Shown: positions 29,664-39,652, counted from the first letter of the stretch. The stretch: DNA of 64,000 nucleotides from Aquarana catesbeiana (GCF_042186555.1 NC_133329.1:191739206-191803205); one strand, 5' to 3'. Notes: generated from the letters alone by a model not told the origin. Program-made: numbers and translations.

Positions 29664-30003
29664 TTGTATTTATCATCCTGAGGACTTGGGAGCCCTTAAA
29701 GGTATATGCGGGTCACCCAATAACACCATCAATAATACACATACCAGACACAAGAGAGATACACAATCAGACAATGAAGGAGTTAAACCCAATAGTTTTA
29801 CAGACAAAATGTTGCTACTGAAATTCAAATATAATTATGCCCAGAAATCAGGGTATGAGAAATGTTGGGTATGTAGTAAACTGCATCCTAGTACAGCCCG
29901 TATTCCCCTTATGGCTGTACCTTTAAATATCACCCTTTTTTTAAAAATGGAACTCCTCGCGTTGTTTTAACCAACATATCAAGTTTATATGTAAGCAACA
30001 GCA
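29664..30003 (+). pseudogene. provirus env surface-unit remnant
   Basis: A frame at 29686-29970 contains CWVC (near 29867), the CxxC motif by which gamma-type surface subunits are disulphide-linked to the transmembrane subunit. Most of env, including the fusion region, is missing. A further short tail follows the MITE at 30498-30620. Confidence 0.5.
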
Positions 30004-30005
30004 TA

Positions 30006-30495
30006 AGAGCCCATTCACACAGGGGCAACTTTGGATCCGACTTCAAGTCGCCCCAAGTCGCCCCTAGTCGCCTCAAGTCGCGCTACATAAATAAATCAAT
30101 GTAAGTGAATGGATCTGTCTTAATGCACACTACTGCAGTCGCTTTGACTTCAGTAAAGGTTCCTGTACTACTTCAATCCGACTTGAAGGCAACTTGTACA
30201 CATTGATTTCAATGGAAGTTGCCTCCAAGTCTGATCACTGTTCATACTGAGGCAACTTTACAGGAAGCAGAAAGGAAACAGAAAGTAATTTCCCCCACTA
30301 AACAGCCAGCTCCCTCCTTCTCACACACAGCTGATAAGCTCTGATTGGCCACTTGTAAAGTTCCCTATCCTGGAGGCGACTTCCAGTTGTGTTGTAAGTT
30401 GCCCCAAGTCGTGCTGTGATTCATACTCAAGTCGTGTCCAAGTTGCCTCCCAAAGTCGTGCTGGAAGTCGTGTTGCCCCTGTGTGAATGGGCTCT
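30006..30495. mobile_element. TA-flanked MITE with AGAGCCCATTCACACAGGGG ends
   Basis: Inverted ends of at least 24 bases (AGAGCCCATTCACACAGGGG and its reverse complement), flanked by TA on both sides (or TAA/TTA if read as a three-base site). The interior is rich in variants of AAGTCG (ACTTCAAGTCGCCCCAAGTC and similar) in both orientations, so it folds back on itself. It is inserted in the env remnant. Confidence 0.75.
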
Positions 30496-30497
30496 TA

Positions 30498-30746
30498 CTT
30501 TTCCAACAATGGGTAGAAGTCATTCCCCTGCCTGGTGTTTTAATTTAGGTAATGAGACACAGACTAACCCCTCTACATGCAGTAGGTATATGCATGTTTC
30601 AAATTTGTAATGTGTATCATTGCTAGAGCTACCTGAACCCTTGATCCTGCTGCTGCTAATAAAGCCTACCTTAGCATGTACTATAAGAAAGCTAATTATG
30701 TTACTGTGGAGAGAAAGTAAGTCATGTTCATGACTTAAGATGGGAT
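30498..30746 (+). other. provirus env tail and region before the 3' LTR
   Basis: Short remnant of env-like sequence without an intact frame. The purine stretch just before the LTR (GACTTAAGATGGGAT) would be the polypurine tract, but it is weak. Confidence 0.4.
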
Positions 30747-31174
30747 TGTAATAGAGTGTATAAACAACTGACTCCATCTTAGATTCCCCTCCATTTTACA
30801 TAAAGTAGAAGTGAACTTTTTGTGTGTGTGAGTTTTGCCATAATTAGCTTAAATCAACAAGTTTGCATAGAACCACACCCTATGAGATACTGTGGTAAAG
30901 CTGAATCTGTGTCAGCAAGTCATCAGCTATTTCTTGTTATCTAGTCAAGCAGTCTAACTCTTGATAAGAAAGTACTGAGTGTAAGTTTTGTAAAACCCTT
31001 AGACATGTATTTTTACTGGTATATAAACTACTGTTGTATTCAATACAGACAGAGATCTTATAAACACTCTCAAAGCCTGTTTCCCGTGTCTCATTTGGTC
31101 TCTCACAGATCCGAGGGTCCTGGTGGTCTGCCTGCATAAACCAGGGTGGCCCTCAAGGTGTACAATTCCTTTCA
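30747..31174 (+). repeat. provirus 3' LTR
   Basis: TGTAATAG to CTTTCA, 428 bp. The TATAAA box is kept (31022-31027), but the polyadenylation signal is changed to AATACA (31042-31047). It carries the unoccupied TTA target (30999-31001) of the MITE present in the 5' LTR, and a shorter GT run. Confidence 0.9.
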
Positions 31175-31436
31175 TATACCTCATTTCAAAACACCTCTCG
31201 GTGCCCACGTGACCGGCTGGCTCTCTCTTCCTCTCCCGACTGATGTCAGAGGGAGAATCTGGGCCCTGCCCACTGCAGCTGTCAGACGGGGAGAGGAGAG
31301 AGCTGGCCAGTCACGTGAGCGCCGAGCAGCACTCTGAAATAAGATATATACTATTTTTTTTTTTTAAATCAGACTAACGGGGACACAGGATTAGGAGACA
31401 GCGCCAATAGTATAAAGATGTTAGAGTGGCTTAACA
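31175..31436. mobile_element. TTAA-type inverted-repeat element, right part
   Basis: Right arm of the element that begins at 12028. It contains an A/T run near 31350 and ends in GGCTTAACAACCACTTTAAG. Beyond it, DIRS-B gag resumes. Confidence 0.6.
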
Positions 31437-31827
31437 ACCACTTTAAGTGTGTCATGGATCGGGAAGGTCTTGGCTTGCTTAGTTTCCAGACCTGCATATA
31501 GTTGATCGTGGATTGAGAGTTCCTTATTCTCTTACCCTCCAACGTATCATAAATGACATCCAGTAATCCCTCCATACCTTCAGAGGGAAACAAGAAGCGC
31601 TGAAATTTAGAAATGTTTTCCTCCTTTAACTCCCCTTCCTCTGACTCTGAGTCAGAGTTGGAACTTTCTTCCAATTCTTCCAAAGTTCCTTGTTCCGGAG
31701 GGATGACCTCTGGAACCTGCAAAACTGTAACAGGAGTGGTGCTGGAGGCCTGCCTTGTTAGTTTGTGATGATTGCATGGCTACTGACATTTCTTCCTTCT
31801 TGGTTTCTAGTAATCCTTTGAAGAGAT
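31437..31827 (-). pseudogene. DIRS-B gag-like protein, N-terminal part
   Basis: The minus-strand frame (31722-31369) has an acidic, serine-rich segment (LEELEESSNSDSESEEGELK) followed by FPSEGMEGLLDVIYDTLEGK. The same acidic block precedes the conserved core in DIRS-A gag (near 4720). It ends at the TTAA element and continues at 12027. On its N-terminal side it is cut by the L1 insertion at 31840. Confidence 0.7.
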
Positions 31828-31839
31828 AGCCTCATTTTT
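31828..31839. repeat. 12-bp target-site duplication of L1-2 (left)
   Basis: AGCCTCATTTTT, repeated exactly at 37107-37118. Confidence 0.85.
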
Positions 31840-32146
31840 CTTTACAATCTTTTTTATTGAAATTTTTGAGAAGTAAGAACAACTGTAACGATCCCACGCA
31901 GGGGATATAAACCAAGTATATCATGGCACAGCTTAATAATGCACATTAAAAGCATATTTGATCGTAGAAATCAAACATCAACAGCCCTCCGGCGAAGGCC
32001 GGGGGTCAACATAGGGTAAATGAGCTTAGGTGCTCAGGGGTTGAGGCGTGAGATAGTCCACAAAAACATTTTTGAAAAATAAGACTAAAATCAGGGTCTC
32101 ACGGACAGAGAAAAAAAATAGAAAAAACACAGAAAAAAAAATAGAC

Positions 32147-32201
<55 letters not shown>
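32147..32201. repeat. (GA)n microsatellite
   Basis: About 27 uninterrupted GA units inside the L1-2 3' region. Frames through it read Ser-Leu repeats and are not genes. Confidence 0.95.
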
Positions 32202-32207
<6 letters not shown>

Positions 32208-32493
32208 TATATGGTGAAGAGGAAAACAAGAAATGAGAAGGAAAGACGGAGAAGGAAAAGAGGTGCAGAGCAGGAAGATTGGGTAGGAAAAAGGGTTCCC
32301 CCAGGTCGGGGGGGAGAGGAGGTCAATTAGCGTGGCCTAGGCCGGTCGGGTGCAGAGAGGGAAGAGCGTAGGAACACCACGGGCCCCACACCTTAAGGAA
32401 CTTGGCATGGGAATCATGGAGAATGCTAGACATCTTCTCACTGATCATGAGAGTCGTTAGGGTGCTCTTCACCTCTGCAAATGAGACAGCCGG

Positions 32494-33363
32494 TTACTTC
32501 CAGGCCCTAGCTATTGTATGCTTCACAGCAATAAACAAGTAGGTGGCCAGCTTTTGCTGATAAGAAAACAGGCCCGGGATCGGGCAGTGGAGTAAGGCCA
32601 ATTTGGCATCCCTGTGGGGGGATGTATGGAAGAGAATGGACAGAAAACCGAACACCCTCGACCAGAATCCCACTAGGCGAGGAGAGGACGACCAGATATG
32701 AAGTTCGTCTCCTCGCTGACCGCAGCCCCTGAAGCATCCATCGCTGCAGGATGGGTTTGATATGGCAATACAGGATGGAACCCAGTACCAGCGGAAGAGT
32801 ACCTTATAGGCTGCCTCTAGGGTAGCCGTGTTTAAAGGAGCATTTCGCAATATTAGACCAGGCTTTGCTCCCGTCCACTGGATCAATGTGCGATGTGGGG
32901 ATTAATCTGGAGCCCTGAAATGGCAGCAAAGCGAGTCAAGAGGGATTGTAGATTGGGCAGGGAGACAATTGGGTTAGTTAGGGTCAAAAGAACATCGTCC
33001 GCAAACATATTTACTTTGTAACATTCGCCTGCGTATGGAATTCCATTAATGTTTGGATCAACTCTAAGAGCCATGGCCAAGGGTTCAAGGGCAAGAATGA
33101 AGAGAACAGGAGAAAGAGGACAACCCTGCCATGTTCCTCTGGAGATGGGAAATGGGGGCGATAAGCAACCCGTATAGCAGACGGCGGCCGAAGGGGATGA
33201 GTAGAGTGCGGCCAGCCAGGTGAGAACTGAGTCTACGAAGTCCCAACGTTGGAGCACATAGCATAAGTAGTCCCACAAGAGGAAATTGAAGGCTTTATAC
33301 ATGTTGAGAGAGAGGATAAACCCAGGGATTTTGTGGTGGTGTAGCAGGGAAATCAGGTGAACC
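32494..33363 (-). pseudogene. L1-2 ORF2: RT palm and C-terminal domain
   Basis: The frame 33425-32883 shows VVHLISLLHHHKIPGFILSL, GTWQGCPLSPVLF and NMFADDVLLT with the FADD active site. It stops just after INPHIAH. The next frame (32886-32494) begins far downstream in the protein and contains CFRGCGQRGDELHIWSSSP, an altered C-terminal knuckle (the last Cys is lost). The RT thumb is missing between them. Confidence 0.75.
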
Positions 33364-33377
33364 ACCTTCCGGATATT
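33364..33377. repeat. 14-bp target-site duplication of Penelope-like insertion (left)
   Basis: ACCTTCCGGATATT, repeated exactly at 36216-36229. Both copies encode the same short piece of L1-2 RT (NIRKV) on the minus strand, which shows they were one sequence before the insertion. Confidence 0.85.
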
Positions 33378-34126
33378 CTGGGTGCGTGTCACCGGCGCAA
33401 AAACAAACCTTAGTTCCTCAAACAATATTACATACTAAATGTTGGGGATGCTGCATTCAAAAAAAGACCCTTCACTTAGATGGGTAAGAAATACTAGTTG
33501 GTGTATGTGAATGCGCTACTCCCTTAATATCTCAAATACACAAGTGAAAGCTACCATCACCTGTAATACTTATCAACTACCCATCACAAATGTTTCATGT
33601 GCATAAGTTTAAAATTTTAGATCAATAAATCATACATATACATATAACAAAAAGTCCTTCAGATATGTTGCAAAGTCTTGTAACCATTAAAGTGACTGAC
33701 GTGCTCCTATATTGCTTCAGTATTCATATGTGACTGAGTGGGACCCTCCACCATTCAGATTGGCCACTCACCAGATACTTCACTAGGGGTACGCCTTTGG
33801 TTCATTCAGGGATAACCACTCCACCCAGGTACCACTTCTCACCGGTTAAAAACTTGTGTTCTAATGCTCCTCATAGGAAAGCATAGGGACAAAAGGCGAT
33901 CATAACGCAATATGTTTGAACCATTTATTTTTTTAAAAAATTCCAAAGGTTAAAATCACTCACATTAAAAAGTGCCCTCGAGCCGGCACGAAGCTTATCC
34001 AGCAGTTACGGACGAGTGGCTATTAGCATGGTTCGCCTGATGTTAGTGTGCGGCCTCCACGCTCGGCTTGCGCTCCAAGCCTCGTTTCCGTTTTCGTCCG
34101 GTCACGTGATGTATAAAATTCTCCCA

Positions 34127-34174
34127 GCAGCCTCTACGCGTTTCGCATCATCAAATGCGTCATCAGGAAGCTGC
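34127..34174 (-). ncRNA. hammerhead-like ribozyme (left arm)
   Basis: Reverse complement of the motif at 35534-35581, identical over its whole length. On the minus strand: helix I GCAGCTTC/GAGGCTGC, CTGATGA, helix II, GAAA, and ACGCGT as minimal helix III. Confidence 0.65.
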
Positions 34175-34639
34175 CGTTTGATTGGTGCCCGCTCTATTTA
34201 TACTGTGTGTGGCCGGAAGTGTGTATTCCGCCATTTTAACTAAGGTAATGTTCCCATCTATGACTTCCTTTCCATTGCCGCCATTTTGACTAAGGGCTTT
34301 TCCCTTTTTGCATAATCCATACTTATATAGCTATTTCCTCTTTACATTTTCTTAGTTTGTATCTAAATTTTAGGAGTACTGACCCATCTATATCTGCTGG
34401 AGAGGCTTTTACAATGTCTCAAACATATTACACATTTCCAAACTTTATTATACTTTCTACCCGTTCCGCCCTAGCCGTTCGTCCATATAAATATGGGACA
34501 GCAAAGAAATCCATTCTTTACAAAGATATACAGGACAATTCCAAAAAAAGTTCCAAGAAAAAATATACAATTATATGTATAACCCCTATTCTATTGTGTT
34601 ACGTTCTGTACATAAAAAAATTTTATTGAAAGAAGAAAA

Positions 34640-35075
34640 AATAAAAAATATTAGAAAAAAATATATAATAATACTAAAATATGGGAAAAAATTAATATAA
34701 TAAATAAAGAAAATATAAAAAAATAGAAAAATGAAATAAAAAATAAGAAAAATAAAAAAATGAAAAAAATGAAAAAAATGAAGAAAATGAAAAAAATGAA
34801 AAAAATTAAACAAATGAAAAAAATTTGAAAAAATTGAAAAAAATTAAAAAAAATTGAAAAAAAATTAAAAAAATTGAAAAAATTTTTTTTCATTTGTTTC
34901 ATTTTTTTCATTTTCTTCATTTTTTTCATTTTTTTCATTTTTTTTCATTTTTTTATTTTTCTTATTTTTTATTTAATTTTTCTATTTTTTTATATTTTCT
35001 TTATTTATTATATTAATTTTTCCCCATATTTTAGTATTATTATATATTTTTTTCTAATATTTTTTATTTTTTCTT
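34640..35075. repeat. A-rich/T-rich low-complexity centre of the palindrome
   Basis: Left of 34880 it consists of A runs broken by TG (AAAAAAATG units), and right of it of the complementary CATTTTTTT units. Long Phe/Ile or Lys/Met frames here (34651-34938, 34874-35122) are compositional artefacts. Confidence 0.9.
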
Positions 35076-35533
35076 CTTTCAATAAAATTTTTTTATGTAC
35101 AGAACGTAACACAATAGAATAGGGGTTATACATATAATTGTATATTTTTTCTTGGAATTTTTTTTGGAATTGTCCTGTATATCTTTGTAAAGAATGGATT
35201 TCTTTGCTGTCCCATATTTATATGGACGAACGGCTAGGGCGGAACGGGTAGAAAGTATAATAAAGTTTGGAAATGTGTAATATGTTTGAGACATTGTAAA
35301 AGCCTCTCCAGCAGATATAGATGGGTCAGTACTCCTAAAATTTAGATACAAACTAAGAAAATGTAAAGAGGAAATAGCTATATAAGTATGGATTATGCAA
35401 AAAGGGAAAAGCCCTTAGTCAAAATGGCGGCAATGGAAAGGAAGTCATAGATGGGAACATTACCTTAGTTAAAATGGCGGAATACACACTTCCGGCCACA
35501 CACAGTATAAATAGAGCGGGCACCAATCAAACG

Positions 35534-35581
35534 GCAGCTTCCTGATGACGCATTTGATGATGCGAAACGCGTAGAGGCTGC
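35534..35581 (+). ncRNA. hammerhead-like ribozyme (right arm)
   Basis: Type I layout. Helix I is an 8-bp pairing (GCAGCTTC at 35534-35541 with GAGGCTGC at 35574-35581). The CTGATGA box is at 35542-35548, helix II is GCAT/ATGC with a 6-base loop, and GAAA is at 35564-35567. Helix III is the minimal ACGCGT (35567-35572), followed by the cleavage-site A at 35573 in a GUA context. One C-C mismatch lies beside the core at the base of helix II. ACGCGT is self-complementary, so two copies could dimerise. Hammerheads of this minimal type are known from Penelope-like elements, where they process the RNA. Confidence 0.65.
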
Positions 35582-36215
35582 TGGGAGAATTTTATACATC
35601 ACGTGACCGGACGAAAACGGAAACGAGGCTTGGAGCGCAAGCCGAGCGTGGAGGCCGCACACTAACATCAGGCGAACCATGCTAATAGCCACTCGTCCGT
35701 AACTGCTGGATAAGCTTCGTGCCGGCTCGAGGGCACTTTTTAATGTGAGTGATTTTAACCTTTGGAATTTTTAAAAAAAATAAATGGTTCAAACATATTG
35801 CGCTATGATCGCCTTTTGTCCCTATGCTTTCCTATGAGGAGCATTAGAACACAAGTTTTTAACCGGTGAGAAGTGGTACCTGGGTGGAGTGGTTATCCCT
35901 GAATGAACCAAAGGCGTACCCCTAGTGAAGTATCTGGTGAGTGGCCAATCTGAATGGTGGAGGGTCCCACTCAGTCACATATGAATACTGAAGCAATATA
36001 GGAGCACGTCAGTCACTTTAATGGTTACAAGACTTTGCAACATATCTGAAGGACTTTTTGTTATATGTATATGTATGATTTATTGATCTAAAATTTTAAA
36101 CTTATGCACATGAAACATTTGTGATGGGTAGTTGATAAGTATTACAGGTGATGGTAGCTTTCACTTGTGTATTTGAGATATTAAGGGAGTAGCGCATTCA
36201 CATACACCAACTAGT

Positions 36216-37106
36216 ACCTTCCGGATATTGTCTCCAGCCTGACGACCAGGCACGAAGCATACCTGGTCCCTGTGAATCAGAGAATGAAGGTGTTTATTGA
36301 TGCATGAACACAGGATCTTGCCTAATAATTTCATATCCTCATTCAACAGAGAAATTGGGCAGAAAGCTTGGGGGTCGTGGGCTTCTAAAGAGGTTTTCGG
36401 GATCATGGATATGTGTGCCCGTAAGGAGTCGGAGGAAGGCAAAGCTCCCTGTTTCATACTATTAAAGCATGCTGTCAGGTGGGGGAGCAGGAGGGAAGAA
36501 AATTTCCGGTAGTATAGGCTGGAGAAGCCGTCTGGGCCTGGGGCCTTTGAGAGTCGAATGCCTTTGATGGCCTGGGCCACCTCAAGCTCAGAAATGTCTG
36601 CATTAAGGGCCGTGTGAGCCACAGATGAGAGAGGGGGAGATGTAAGTCACGGAAGAAGGCGTCTACTAAGTCGCAGGGGAAGGGGGGGTTTCCTATATAA
36701 GGTGGTCAAAAAATCAGCAAAGGCTGCTGTGACTTTGGTCGGGTCAGAAGTAAAGTCACCTCCGGCTGAACAAAGACGAACCGGTTTGTGGGTGTGGCTC
36801 GTGGCCTTGAGTTTTCTGGCCAGCATTGCGCCTGGCTTGTTTGCACAAGAGTAAAATTTGTGTTTGGCCCATCACAGTGCTTTTTCGGCTCTGTCGGTGA
36901 ATAGTAGATCCAGTTCCGTGACAATGGTGTCGTGGCCCTTCTTATTGGCTGGGGTGGGGTTGGATTTCCATGTCTCATTAGCGGAAACCAAGCGGGCCAT
37001 GAGTACTTGAATCTTATTTTCCCTGTCCCGTTTATGGGAGGAAGCGAGCTGGATGCAGTGGCCCCACATGGTGGCCTTGTGAGCCTCCCACAAAGAGATA
37101 GCCGCC
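36216..37106 (-). pseudogene. L1-2 ORF2: linker and RT fingers
   Basis: From the truncation point the minus strand reads SLWEAHKATMWGH, AKHKFYSCANKPGAMLARKL (frame changes around 36870-36980). The frame 36622-36161 then contains SKAPGPDGFSSLYYRKF, CPISLLNEDMKLLGK and HRDQVCFVPGRQAGDNIRKV, where the Penelope-like insertion interrupts it. The endonuclease domain lies upstream and is lost by truncation. Confidence 0.75.
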
Positions 37107-37118
37107 AGCCTCATTTTT

Positions 37119-38215
37119 AAAAAGATAATTTCATCATCAATTCCCCTTTTGTCTCTCTAGTATCTTTTCCTTTTCCTACAAAAAAGGGGGGCACAAAGAG
37201 ATAAGGCCCCTTAACAATAATTTGAAGGCTAAGGGGCACATTCCCAAGCCCCAACATAGGGATAAAGTTGCCACCAAGGAGGGAGAAAAAAGGGGGAACA
37301 CAGCAGAAAAAAAAGCCATATATTATTAGTGATCCATCGCCACCAGGCGAATGCCACAAACAAGCATACCCTGAAAACATGGCATACAATTTCATGTACT
37401 GGGCCACCTGACTCCGTATTAAACACATATGTGCCCCCTCCACTAGGCATGAAGATAAAAGTGGGTGCCATGGCCCTGTTTTTCTTACCTTAGTGCAGGA
37501 GTCCACGGGCATCTCCAGCAGCCACCTCCATGGTGCACGGCAGGTAACAGCAAAATGGTGCCTGGCTCTGCCTCCTTTAACCTCTTAAGTCCTGCAGGGA
37601 GGATCCCGGATCCAGCATCGAATTGGGGATTAGACAAGAGCATGGGGTGTTCCATAGCCCCAGCTGTCTCCAGGCCGCATTTGCCATTTGCAGTATGGCC
37701 GCTGAATGACTTCCAGCTTTCCCCCCCGACATCAATTCCGCCCCGCCGGCCGCGACGTCACTCATCAGCGCCGTGCCTCAGGGCATGGGACTTTCAGCAT
37801 GGAGAAGATCCACATGGAGAGCAGCATCCACCATTGAAAAAAATGGCCGCATGGCCCGGAATACAGCAGTAGCCACCCATCAATCCCCCAGGAAGGACTC
37901 CTGTGAGTACACCTCCTCTGCCAGAACTCATCCCACACTAGTGGATGCTTCTGAGGTCCAGCTCATATCATAAAAAGCGAAGGGAGTTCACTGAGCTATT
38001 GCACTCTTTTAGACAGCCAAAAAAGAACCCTCTACTGCAGATATCCCCAGGTTCACTGCCCGTTAACAGGATGTCGCAGCCGGGAGGCCCTGCCACCTAG
38101 TGCAAAGGCCTGCAGGAAAAATAAATCACAGTATGATGCGTGCTCCTGCCTGGCCTGAGGAAACACAAGAAATGAGAGTATACTGTAGGATTTTGCTGTG
38201 CTAGGTGGGAGGAGC
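37119..38215 (-). other. DIRS-B 5' leader (non-coding)
   Basis: 1.1 kb between the L1-2 duplication and the outer repeat of DIRS-B. Short frames on both strands have no domain. I see no internal promoter motif that I would defend. Confidence 0.45.
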
Positions 38216-38249
38216 CTCTCTCTCTTGTAGCCGTCCTGGAAGATGACTT
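38216..38249. repeat. putative terminal inverted repeat of DIRS-B (5' side)
   Basis: CCTCTCTCTCTTGTAGCC followed by GGAAGATGACTT, the inverse of 2723-2753. Beyond 38250 an unrelated L1 tail begins, supporting the end point. Confidence 0.5.
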
Positions 38250-39027
38250 GAAAAAACTGAACAACTATGTACTGAATTTGATGTATCTTGTCAGAGGTTC
38301 TTTCAATTTCTACAATTGAGGCATGCTATTCAGTCACAAGCACACACTCATACCATGCAGCTCTGGAAGTTATCAATTGCTACCCTAGTGTTGAGTACAG
38401 GCATACCCCACTTTTATGTAGACAATGGGACCAGAGCATGTATGTTAAACGAAAATGTACTTAAAGTGAAGCAATACCTTTTTTCACTTCTGGGGTGTCA
38501 GGGGCTGTAGTGGGAGTGTCAGGGGCTGTAGTGGGGGGGGTCAGCGAGTGTGTTTCCAAGTAGTGGGAAATCTGAACTATCAGTGCACGTATTACTCAGC
38601 TGCAGTTTTAGCTTGAGAGCCACTTTACATACACTCGCGGGTATGTCCGTATTTGCGAGTGTACGTAAAGTGAGTGTACTTAAAGCGGGGTATGCCTGTA
38701 GTAAATCTAAAAAGGTGCCCATTTCTCAAATCTACGCCAAATTTCAGGGGATGGTTAGAGTACCGGCTAGAGGACACCGGACCAGAAACTTGGGTCCCTA
38801 TCTCGGACGACCAAAGAGAAACAAAAATAGCGGCACTACCATTGGTGTGTGTCTCCTACACACAGCTGTTCCTTCTACATAGAATGTATCACACCCACAA
38901 ACAATTATTTACAGGGCACAGCAAACCCACATTTGTCCTAAATGTAATGGGGGTGCAGCCATACTGTGGCGGTGTCCCAAACTCTGTCAGACATTTTTTG
39001 ACTGGCTTAGAATTGCTGAACTTATAG
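38250..39027 (+). pseudogene. L1-type ORF2 C-terminal fragment
   Basis: Frames at 38260-38395 (EQLCTEFDVSCQRFFQFLQL) and 38699-39027 (KIYAKFQGMVR, then ICPKCNGGAAILWRCPKLC) resemble the region after the RT and the C-terminal knuckle of L1/Tx1-type ORF2. It is interrupted by a mariner-type MITE and by frame changes. The upstream part of ORF2 is absent. Confidence 0.6.
38398..38698. mobile_element. TA-flanked mariner-type MITE, 301 bp
   Basis: Ends CAGGCATACCCCACTTT and (reversed) CAGGCATACCCCGCTTT, with TA on both sides (38396-38397 and 38699-38700). Inside are two tandem copies of GGGGTGTCAGGGGCTGTAGT (near 38492-38540). It sits in the L1 tail. Confidence 0.85.
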
Positions 39028-39029
39028 AA

Positions 39030-39652
39030 TTAATATTTTATCAAATATCTTGATTGTGTCCTTACGAACAACCATTTTGCATTTGAGGGGGCAACATATG
39101 CACAGATCCATGGAACTTCCATTGGCAGTTCCACAGCTCCCTCATTTGAAGAATGTCACATCTATCCATCTGCCATATTTTCTGATCATATTAAATGCTG
39201 GATGTACATAGATGATATTTTCCTCATCTGGCCTGGCCATAATGCAAATTTTTTGTGGATTTCTCTAATGACATATTCACAGGGGTTGTGTTTAATCCAG
39301 AAATCTCACCATGCAGTATTACTTTTCTTATCGTAATGACTACCAGTTCTCAGGGTTACTTCTCTTTACACTAAGCCCACTGACAGGAACACATTTGTAC
39401 ATTACTAAAGTGCACACCAGAAACACCTCAAAAATAGCCTACCCGTCTCACAGATTATAAGGGTTTTACAATGACAAAAGACAACGACAACTTATTTAAA
39501 ATGTACAATACATTATTGGAAGTGGGGATAATCTAAGGTGCTAGGTACTGGTTAAATCTGAGACTGCTCGCACCAAATCCACCAAATTAACTGACCGTTC
39601 ATTATTTTTACACACATTTAAGTCTGAATGGATCAGACAGAATTTGCATATA
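39030..39652 (+). pseudogene. Penelope-like reverse transcriptase, first part
   Basis: Readable segments are NNHFAFEGATYAQIHGTSIG (just after 39060), then WMYIDDIFLIW with the YIDD active site at 39205-39216, and KPTDRNTF near 39370. These are diagnostic of Penelope/Neptune-type RTs. Several frameshifts and a stop are present. The sequence is interrupted at 39651 by a Tc1 element and resumes at 42021. Confidence 0.8.

Larger units (their letters stand above)
12418..31174 (+). mobile_element. endogenous retrovirus, gamma-type (ERV1-like), defective and multiply interrupted
   Basis: Two related LTRs (12418-13246 and 30747-31174) bracket a proline-tRNA-like primer-binding site, a leader with a splice donor, gag, protease, the tail of RNase H, integrase and an env remnant, all plus strand and in retroviral order. 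Most of RT is missing. By hand count the LTRs differ at about 23 of roughly 425 aligned positions, so the insertion is fairly old. Six later elements lie inside: a Harbinger-type MITE in the LTR, a CTAA element, three TTAA (piggyBac-type) elements and a TA element. The flanks TATGC (12413-12417) and TATAC (31175-31179) may be a degraded duplication. Coding regions carry many stops and frameshifts. Confidence 0.85.
33378..36215. mobile_element. Penelope-like non-coding insertion built as a 2.7-kb near-perfect palindrome
   Basis: Bases 33492-36216 form one inverted repeat centred at about 34854, with arms of some 1.36 kb that differ at only a handful of positions. A 14-bp duplication flanks the whole insertion; left of the palindrome are 114 extra bases (33378-33491). 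Each arm holds a hammerhead-like ribozyme, a signature of Penelope-like retroelements, which also often show inverted terminal copies. The centre is A-rich on one side and T-rich on the other ((GAAAAAAAT)n type). No RT is present, so this is a non-autonomous or snap-back product. Confidence 0.75.
31840..37106 (-). mobile_element. L1-2: 5'-truncated L1, minus strand, split by a Penelope-like insertion
   Basis: Minus-strand L1 sequence begins inside ORF2 (at 37106) and ends at 31840 after AATAAA-AAG-like sequence. A perfect 12-bp duplication flanks it, so it arrived by target-primed reverse transcription and was truncated. It lies in the leader/gag boundary of DIRS-B, and removing it rejoins AGCCTCATTTTT with AAAAAGATAA. 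Its own sequence is about 2.4 kb, and part of ORF2 between RT palm and C-terminus is deleted. Confidence 0.85.
2690..38250 (-). mobile_element. DIRS-B: DIRS1-like tyrosine-recombinase retrotransposon, defective, split by nested insertions
   Basis: Minus-strand pieces appear in the correct DIRS order: leader (38.2-37.1 kb), gag N-part (31.8-31.4), gag C-part (12.0-11.4), start of reverse transcriptase (11.3-10.9), RNase H (10.9-10.3), then tyrosine recombinase (7.78-7.45 and 3.02-2.76). Similar sequence in inverted orientation at 2723-2753 and 38216-38249 suggests the terminal inverted repeats. Own sequence is about 4 kb; the other 31 kb came later. Most of the RT palm and the methyltransferase-like region are missing, so it is non-autonomous. 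DIRS elements integrate as circles through the recombinase and leave no target duplication, which fits the ends. The outer ends are uncertain by tens of bases. Confidence 0.75.

Noticed and set aside
34651..35122. Phe-rich frames on both strands
   Set aside because: Low-complexity A/T centre of the palindrome; mirror images of each other.
34016..35692. Identical 75- and 90-codon frames on opposite strands
   Set aside because: They are the two arms of one inverted repeat, not a duplicated gene; no domain, and the 75-codon frame runs antisense to the ribozyme.
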